DNA of 10,901 nt, taken from contig JAITCK010000212.1 in assembly GCA_031283115.1 (NCBI GenBank), positions 1-10,901 of the forward strand. Reading direction: 5' to 3'. Made by a program: the position numbers and the translations under genes. The notes under the pieces are model-generated. The model ran no database searches. It worked only from the letters and a program-made list of their open reading frames with translations, and had not been told where the DNA came from. Below are positions 7,015-10,901 of the stretch, in pieces. The stretch comes from Cellulomonadaceae bacterium. GTDB taxonomy: Bacteria; Actinomycetota; Actinomycetes; Actinomycetales; Cellulomonadaceae. How positions within the stretch are numbered: the first letter of the stretch is position 1; each line of letters begins with the position of its first letter.

Positions 7015-8586
7015 GTGGGTGTTCTTTCACGTGACAGGGCTGTATCGCCGACTGCGGTTCGGCGGGCTGTCGCCGTGACGTCCGGCGTGCTGATTCTGGG
7101 CATTGTCGGTGCGGCGGCAAGTTTTGTTCCCGGCTGGGCTGCCGACTTCGCTGCATCGCGTGGTGTTGTCATGCCAGATGATGCTGCAGCCGTCGTGACT
7201 GTTGACGGCAGTGGGCGGCAGACGGCACCGGTCGCCCTGGTGTGCCCTGCCCAGGTTGCTATGCCCACTGGTACGGAGGTGGGGGATGACCAGTTTGATG
7301 CTACCCCCGTCGAAACAACCTTCCAGCAGGTGGCTGCTGCTGTCGGCGGGACGGTCACTAGCGACGATGTAGCGCGCACGGTGATGGCGTCCCCGGCGAA
7401 CGACGGGACGATTCGTGCAGCAGGTTTGGGGGCTTCTGTGACAACGGCTGGCGACCTGCGCGGCCTGGCTGTTGGTGCTTGTCTGCCTGCGGCTAGTGAC
7501 CAGTGGCTGCTGGGCGGTGGAACCCGGCCGGGGGAGTCGGCTCTTCTCACGGTGACTAATCCTGGTGAGACTAGCGCTACTGTCACTTTGGGCGTGTTTG
7601 GGCCTGCTGGCCCGGAGCCTGTGGGGACGGGGGGCAGCCTGGTGCTTGCCCCCGGCCAATCGCAGCAGGTGCGAGTGGATGCGCTGGCTTCTGGCCTGCG
7701 TGGTATTGCCGTGGGTGTTCACGCGAGTGGCGGGCGGGTTGCCGCGTCCATGCAGGTGCAGGCTTTGGCTGGCCTGGTTCCGATGGGTGTTGACATTGTT
7801 GACCCGGCTGCTGTTGGGCGGCGCCTTGTTGTGGCTGGCCTGCGTTCTGACGGGCAGGCCGTAGATGACCCGCACGCCCCCCTGCTGCGCCTGTTGGCGC
7901 CTAACGGGGAGGCTGGGCGTGTGACGCTTACCGTGTACGGAACGGACGGCCAAGTGTTCCTCCGTGGTGCTGAAACCGTTGACTTGGAACCCGGCGTGGT
8001 CACTGACGTGCCCCTGGGTGGCCTTGACGCGGGCCTGTACGCGGTTGTTGTTGACGCCGATGTGCCTGTGGTGGCGGCAGGCCAGTGGTCGCGTCAGGGG
8101 GTTATGCCCAGCGGTTCGATTGTTGACGGAACCCCCGTCGATGTGGCCTGGATTCCCGGCCAGGCTCCCGGCGAGGCAGGGGTGGCCGCCCAGGCCGCCT
8201 TGCCGTTGGGAGTCCACGTCACGATGAGCATGTTTGCCGGGGGGGACGATGCTTCATCCCAGGCTGCAGCAGATTCACCTGTGACGGTTCGTCTTGTCGA
8301 CCAGGGCGGCAAAACCGCCGTTGAACAGCAGGTTCCCTTGAGCGCCGGAGCGTTGGCCACCGTTGACATTTCAGCGCTAGTCGATGTTGTTCTGGCCGAT
8401 TCCGCCACTGCGGCTCCGCTGCTGCTCACCGTCACCCCCGGCCCCACCCAGCAACTCACCTGGACTCTCACCCTCACAGCCAACGACACCACCGACAAGC
8501 CCGAAACTCTCACCGCCACCCTCAACCCCACCTGGCCGATAGCACCGCAAGGCCCCGTGTCGGTGCGCCAGGTGCCTATCCGTTAG
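7015..8586 (+). CDS. DUF5719-like membrane-anchored extracytoplasmic protein
   Basis: The 523-residue product has a basic N-terminus and one hydrophobic segment (about 17-40), then a long polar region with no further membrane spans, so it is probably anchored by its N-terminus, or secreted, and faces outward. The outer part is rich in Gly, Val, Thr and Asp with repeated beta-like stretches. It contains C77 in VCPAQ and C156 in GACLPA, a possible disulfide pair, and the LTVTNPGETSATVTLGVFG segment (178-196) resembles an immunoglobulin-like strand pair. This pattern (CP near the start, then a second Cys, then T-N-P-x-x-x-x-A-x-V) recalls DUF5719, encoded next to similar glycosyltransferases in actinobacteria. 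No enzyme motif is seen. GTG start with AAGGGGG (7001-7007), 7 nt upstream, only 1 nt after the glycosyltransferase stop: translational coupling and a shared job are likely. Biochemical function unknown. Confidence 0.75.
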   Translation: MGVLSRDRAVSPTAVRRAVAVTSGVLILGIVGAAASFVPGWAADFAASRGVVMPDDAAAVVTVDGSGRQTAPVALVCPAQVAMPTGTEVGDDQFDATPVETTFQQVAAAVGGTVTSDDVARTVMASPANDGTIRAAGLGASVTTAGDLRGLAVGACLPAASDQWLLGGGTRPGESALLTVTNPGETSATVTLGVFGPAGPEPVGTGGSLVLAPGQSQQVRVDALASGLRGIAVGVHASGGRVAASMQVQALAGLVPMGVDIVDPAAVGRRLVVAGLRSDGQAVDDPHAPLLRLLAPNGEAGRVTLTVYGTDGQVFLRGAETVDLEPGVVTDVPLGGLDAGLYAVVVDADVPVVAAGQWSRQGVMPSGSIVDGTPVDVAWIPGQAPGEAGVAAQAALPLGVHVTMSMFAGGDDASSQAAADSPVTVRLVDQGGKTAVEQQVPLSAGALATVDISALVDVVLADSATAAPLLLTVTPGPTQQLTWTLTLTANDTTDKPETLTATLNPTWPIAPQGPVSVRQVPIR

Positions 8587-8587
8587 G

Positions 8588-8601
8588 GCTGCCTCAGCAG
8601 C
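8588..8601. terminator. Small hairpin between convergent genes
   Basis: GCTGC-CTCA-GCAGC forms a 5-bp stem with a 4-nt loop in the 28-nt gap between the converging stops of the DUF5719-like and SDR genes. An alternative, overlapping pairing is GCCTCA (8591-8596) with TGAGGC (8607-8612). Stems are short and no T-tract is present; the position is the main argument. Confidence 0.3.
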
Positions 8602-8614
8602 AGAGATGAGGCTG

Positions 8615-9502
8615 TCACGTTGTCGGTAGCGAGGCTCGCACGGCTTCAACCGTCCGCCTGAGTCCTTCCACCAGGGGCACCTGGGGTGCCCAGCCAGGAG
8701 GAGTCGGCCAGTCTCCCGCTGTGAAGGGAAGGTCTGAGGTGGGCGCGTCTTCCCTAAAGGAGATGTCCAGGGGGTGACCGGCAAGTTCGGCAAGGGTCGA
8801 AGCGACCTCCCCAACGCTTGTGGGTGTCGCTTGCCTAATAGAGGTCAGGGTGGGGGCTTCCTCGGCAGTCATCAAGGCTGCCAGCCCTGCCGCGACATCG
8901 TCCAGGTAGGTGAGGTTGATGGCCTGATGGGGTGAGCCTAGGCGGGCGGGCTCGCCCGTGGCTGCGGCGCGCGCCAGCAGGGGTACGAGCTTGTCCCGCG
9001 CATCCCCTGGCCCGTAGGTGTCGTACATGATCGTCTCGCGCACGTCCAACTGCGCCTTGTCGGCGTAATAGCTGGCGATCTCGGCTAGGGCCTGCTTCGT
9101 CGCGGCATAGAGCGATGCCGGTTCGCGGCGGCCACCGAGGAACTGGAAGAAGCTCGAGGTGAGCACGACCCGTGCATCGAGCAGCGATGCGGCGTCAAGC
9201 ACGCCGGTGCCGAACTCCACGTTGGAATGAACCAGCCCGGCGATGTCTGCCGGAGTGTGGGTCTTCAGATACCAGGTGGCTAGGTGGGCGATGGCGTCCG
9301 GCGCCACCTCTGTGACGGCGGCATGCGCCGAGGAAGCATCGTTCGCAACGATTGCCCGGCCGACACCGAGGGCGATGAGTTCATCCGCGCGGGCCTCGTC
9401 CTTGTCGCGGATGAGGATGTCAACCTCCCACCCGTCGCTCAGCAAGCGAGAGACGAGGCCTCCGCCCAGGAAGCCGGTTGCTCCGGTGACGAGAGCCTTC
9501 AT
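8615..9502 (-). CDS. NAD(P)-dependent SDR sugar reductase/epimerase (CDP-deoxysugar branch)
   Basis: The 295-residue protein is an extended SDR: Rossmann motif GATGFLG (7-13), LTSS (114-117) giving the catalytic Ser, and Y132-x3-K136 in LYAATK. The MYDTYGPGD segment (159-167) and NLTYLDDVA (196-204) are typical of nucleotide-sugar epimerases and dehydratases. Its size and the adjacent RmlC-like and RfbF genes suggest a CDP-4-keto-sugar 4-reductase or epimerase, comparable to RfbJ (CDP-abequose synthase) or AscF; this is inference from context, as the substrate cannot be read from the sequence. The ATG at 9502 overlaps the stop of the upstream epimerase gene by 4 bp (ATGA), with AAAGGA 7 nt before it, so the two genes form a translationally coupled operon. 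The C-terminus converges on the DUF5719-like gene. Confidence 0.85.
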   Translation of the reverse strand: MKALVTGATGFLGGGLVSRLLSDGWEVDILIRDKDEARADELIALGVGRAIVANDASSAHAAVTEVAPDAIAHLATWYLKTHTPADIAGLVHSNVEFGTGVLDAASLLDARVVLTSSFFQFLGGRREPASLYAATKQALAEIASYYADKAQLDVRETIMYDTYGPGDARDKLVPLLARAAATGEPARLGSPHQAINLTYLDDVAAGLAALMTAEEAPTLTSIRQATPTSVGEVASTLAELAGHPLDISFREDAPTSDLPFTAGDWPTPPGWAPQVPLVEGLRRTVEAVRASLPTT

Positions 9503-10017
9503 GAGTCGGTCCTTTCGAAGGGGGAGTCGAAGTCAGCGAGGGAGGGAAGGGCGTCGTCGCGCGCGGAGGTCACCGTCGGTTCCAGCGGCCAGGTGTGATC
9601 AATGGACCGCCAGTTGATCCCGGCGTCGCACTTTGGCGCGAACTCGTGGTCCTGGGCGTAGTTGACCACCGCGCCGTCGGTGAGGGCCTGGAAACCATGC
9701 GCGAACCCAGCGGGGATGTATAGGGCACCTCCTTGGGCGGCTGAGAGCCTGTACTCCTGCACCGCCCCGTAGGTGTCACCGCAGCGAATGTCCACGAGGA
9801 CGTCAACGATCTCGCCGTAGGAAACCCAGACCAGTTTTGCTGCGGCAGCGGGGGGTAGTTGCGTGTGCATCCCGCGCACGGCTCCTCGGGCGGACGCGGA
9901 CCAGAATAGTTCGCGGATAACGAACGGCACTTTGCCGAAGGCGTAGCTGTACGGTTTTGAGAAGGCTCCCCGCTCGTCCGCGACATGAAACATGGGGTCG
10001 AAGCGTGGTTCGTTCAC
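9499..10017 (-). CDS. RmlC-like cupin sugar epimerase (dTDP-4-dehydrorhamnose 3,5-epimerase family)
   Basis: The 172-residue protein is an RmlC-type cupin: DERG (14-17), RGMHTQLPP (48-56) with catalytic H51, K61 in AKLVWV, GEIVDVLVDIR (68-78), YIPAGFAHGF (100-109), Y120 and D154 in SARDDALPSLAD. By eye, the second active-site tyrosine of RmlC (Tyr138 in the M. tuberculosis enzyme) is replaced by F126 in HEFAP, while H51 and D154, the dyad, remain. It is clearly not a copy of the rmlC at the left edge. With a glucose-1-phosphate cytidylyltransferase next door, the substrate is probably a CDP-4-keto-6-deoxyhexose, epimerised at C3 and/or C5 (compare AscE). GTG start; AAGGGAAGG (minus strand, around 10023-10031) supports it. 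First gene of a two-gene operon, divergent from rfbF by 166 nt. Family certain, specificity inferred. Confidence 0.88.
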   Translation of the reverse strand: MNEPRFDPMFHVADERGAFSKPYSYAFGKVPFVIRELFWSASARGAVRGMHTQLPPAAAAKLVWVSYGEIVDVLVDIRCGDTYGAVQEYRLSAAQGGALYIPAGFAHGFQALTDGAVVNYAQDHEFAPKCDAGINWRSIDHTWPLEPTVTSARDDALPSLADFDSPFERTDS

Positions 10018-10183
10018 GACGGGCCTTCCCTTTGTGTGACGGGTATGGCCTGCGGTGACGTTGTGGGGGCGTTTGCCGACCGACGGCCAAGATCAACTGT
10101 AGGCTATGGGCGCCCCGCTCGTCCGTTCTACGGTCGATCTGCCGCCCGAGCGGGCCGCAACCAGAGAGGGTAGGTTCGTCCGT
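10018..10183. promoter_or_regulatory. Divergent control region of the CDP-sugar locus
   Basis: These 166 nt separate the starts of the RmlC-like operon and rfbF and must hold both promoters. TAGGCT (10100-10105) and TACGGT (10129-10134) are -10-like on the plus strand, and TACAGT (10096-10101) on the minus strand, but none has a convincing -35 at 16-18 nt. GCCCG-AG-CGGGC (10144-10155) is a small palindrome. No coding or RNA gene is seen. Confidence 0.3.
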
Positions 10184-10901
10184 ATGAAGGCAGTTCTTCT
10201 TGCAGGTGGCCTCGGTACGCGAATGCGTGAGGAGACTGAGTTCCGACCTAAGCCCATGGTTGAGGTCGGCGGTAAGCCCGTCCTGTGGCACATCATGAAG
10301 ATCCTCAGTTCGTATGGAATCAAGGACTTTGTTATCTGCGCTGGGTATAAGGCAGAGTTCATTGCGAATTACTTTGCGAACTACAGTCGCAACAATGCGG
10401 ACTTCACGGTCACCCTCGGTGACAAGGACTCGATCATCTACCACAACGACAACCACGATGAGGCGGAGTGGACTGTCACCGTGGCGAACACGGGTACGAG
10501 CACTATGACCGGTGGCCGCATCAAGCGGATCCGTGAGTACATCGGTGATGAACCTTTCTTCTGCACCTATGGTGACGGCATCGCTAACGTCGATATCAAG
10601 GGTCTGCTGGAGTTTCACGCCGCGCATGGCCGCCTTGCGACTATGACAACCACCCGTCCTTACTCGCGTTTCGGTGTGGTTGATTTTGAAGAAGATGGAA
10701 CCGTCGCAAAGTTTCGGGAAAAGCCGCAGACCGACGACTGGATCAATATCGGCTATTTCATCTTCGAACCTGCCTTCTTCGACTACATCCCTGGAGATGA
10801 CACTGTCTTGGAGCAGGAGCCACTGCGGACGCTGGCGGCCGAACGTCAGTTGTCGGCTTTCAGGCACGAAGGCTTCTGGCAGCCGATGGATACGCAGCGT
10901 G
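10184..10901 (+). CDS. rfbF: Glucose-1-phosphate cytidylyltransferase, 3' end beyond window
   Basis: The 239 codons present encode most of an RfbF/DdhA-type enzyme (family length about 255-260), which joins glucose-1-phosphate and CTP into CDP-glucose, the entry step to CDP-6-deoxy and 3,6-dideoxy sugars. Diagnostic features are GGLGTRMREETEFRPKPM (9-26), with the E-E-T-E insertion that separates RfbF from RmlA, VEVGGKPVLWHIMK, TYGDGIANVDI with the metal-binding Asp, TRPYSRFGVV, and near the C-terminus DDWINIGYFIFEP (the usual WINGGFF motif, with Ile for the first Gly) and FWQPMDT. ATG start; AGAGGG lies 13 nt upstream, rather far, and GTAGGT closer. Reading is open to the right edge, so truncation is due to the window. 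It is divergent from the RmlC-like/SDR operon; CDP-glucose 4,6-dehydratase (rfbG) would be expected next. Confidence 0.95.
   Translation, partial: MKAVLLAGGLGTRMREETEFRPKPMVEVGGKPVLWHIMKILSSYGIKDFVICAGYKAEFIANYFANYSRNNADFTVTLGDKDSIIYHNDNHDEAEWTVTVANTGTSTMTGGRIKRIREYIGDEPFFCTYGDGIANVDIKGLLEFHAAHGRLATMTTTRPYSRFGVVDFEEDGTVAKFREKPQTDDWINIGYFIFEPAFFDYIPGDDTVLEQEPLRTLAAERQLSAFRHEGFWQPMDTQR

Noticed and set aside
7027..8217. 396-codon open frame on the minus strand, antisense to the DUF5719-like gene
   Set aside because: Its translation is low-complexity (rich in Arg, His, Ser, Gln, Thr) with no family resemblance, and the plus strand has a coherent anchored protein with a good Shine-Dalgarno. It is a shadow of GC-rich coding sequence.
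9803..10867. 354-codon minus-strand frame antisense to rfbF
   Set aside because: It runs across the divergent control region and antisense to an unmistakable cytidylyltransferase; no recognisable motif.
8615..10901. Horizontal transfer of the CDP-sugar locus
   Set aside because: Function is unusual for the setting, but no integrase, IS end, tRNA or clear change in base composition was seen at its border, so transfer is not supported within this window.

Overview
The window looks like chromosomal DNA from a Gram-positive, GC-rich actinobacterium. The strongest evidence is a complete WhiB-family [4Fe-4S] regulator (actinobacteria and their phages only), supported by frequent GTG starts and a DUF5719-type membrane-anchored protein, a family I know only from actinobacteria. 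Genus cannot be fixed by reading; an Actinomycetales-type organism is a guess. No rRNA, tRNA, CRISPR, transposase, integrase or prophage gene was seen. Almost every gene concerns cell-envelope sugars.

Layout. (1) Left edge to about 3.55 kb is a dTDP-L-rhamnose region: the N-terminus of rmlC (minus strand, cut by the left edge), divergent rmlD (plus), a polysaccharide pyruvyl transferase-family gene (plus), and convergent rmlA (minus). No rmlB lies in the window. (2) From 3.55 to 8.59 kb there is a plus-strand series: a WhiB2/WhmD-like regulator, a large membrane protein with an N-terminal GT2-like domain, and, one base after its stop, a DUF5719-like secreted or membrane-anchored protein. (3) From 8.6 kb to the right edge is a second sugar-nucleotide locus. 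A two-gene minus-strand operon with a 4-bp stop/start overlap encodes an RmlC-like epimerase and an extended-SDR reductase/epimerase. It diverges from a glucose-1-phosphate cytidylyltransferase gene (rfbF) that runs off the right edge. This is a CDP-deoxysugar pathway; CDP-glucose 4,6-dehydratase would be expected just outside the window.

How it fits together (inference). Region 1 supplies dTDP-L-rhamnose and a possible pyruvyl decoration, region 3 supplies a CDP-linked 6-deoxy or 3,6-dideoxy sugar, and the GT2/DUF5719 pair in region 2 could assemble or export a wall glycan beside a division- or development-linked WhiB regulator. The least characterised part is the whiB-GT-DUF5719 module. Several starts (rmlD, rmlA) lack a Shine-Dalgarno sequence and have a -10-like hexamer 6-7 nt upstream, suggesting leaderless mRNAs.
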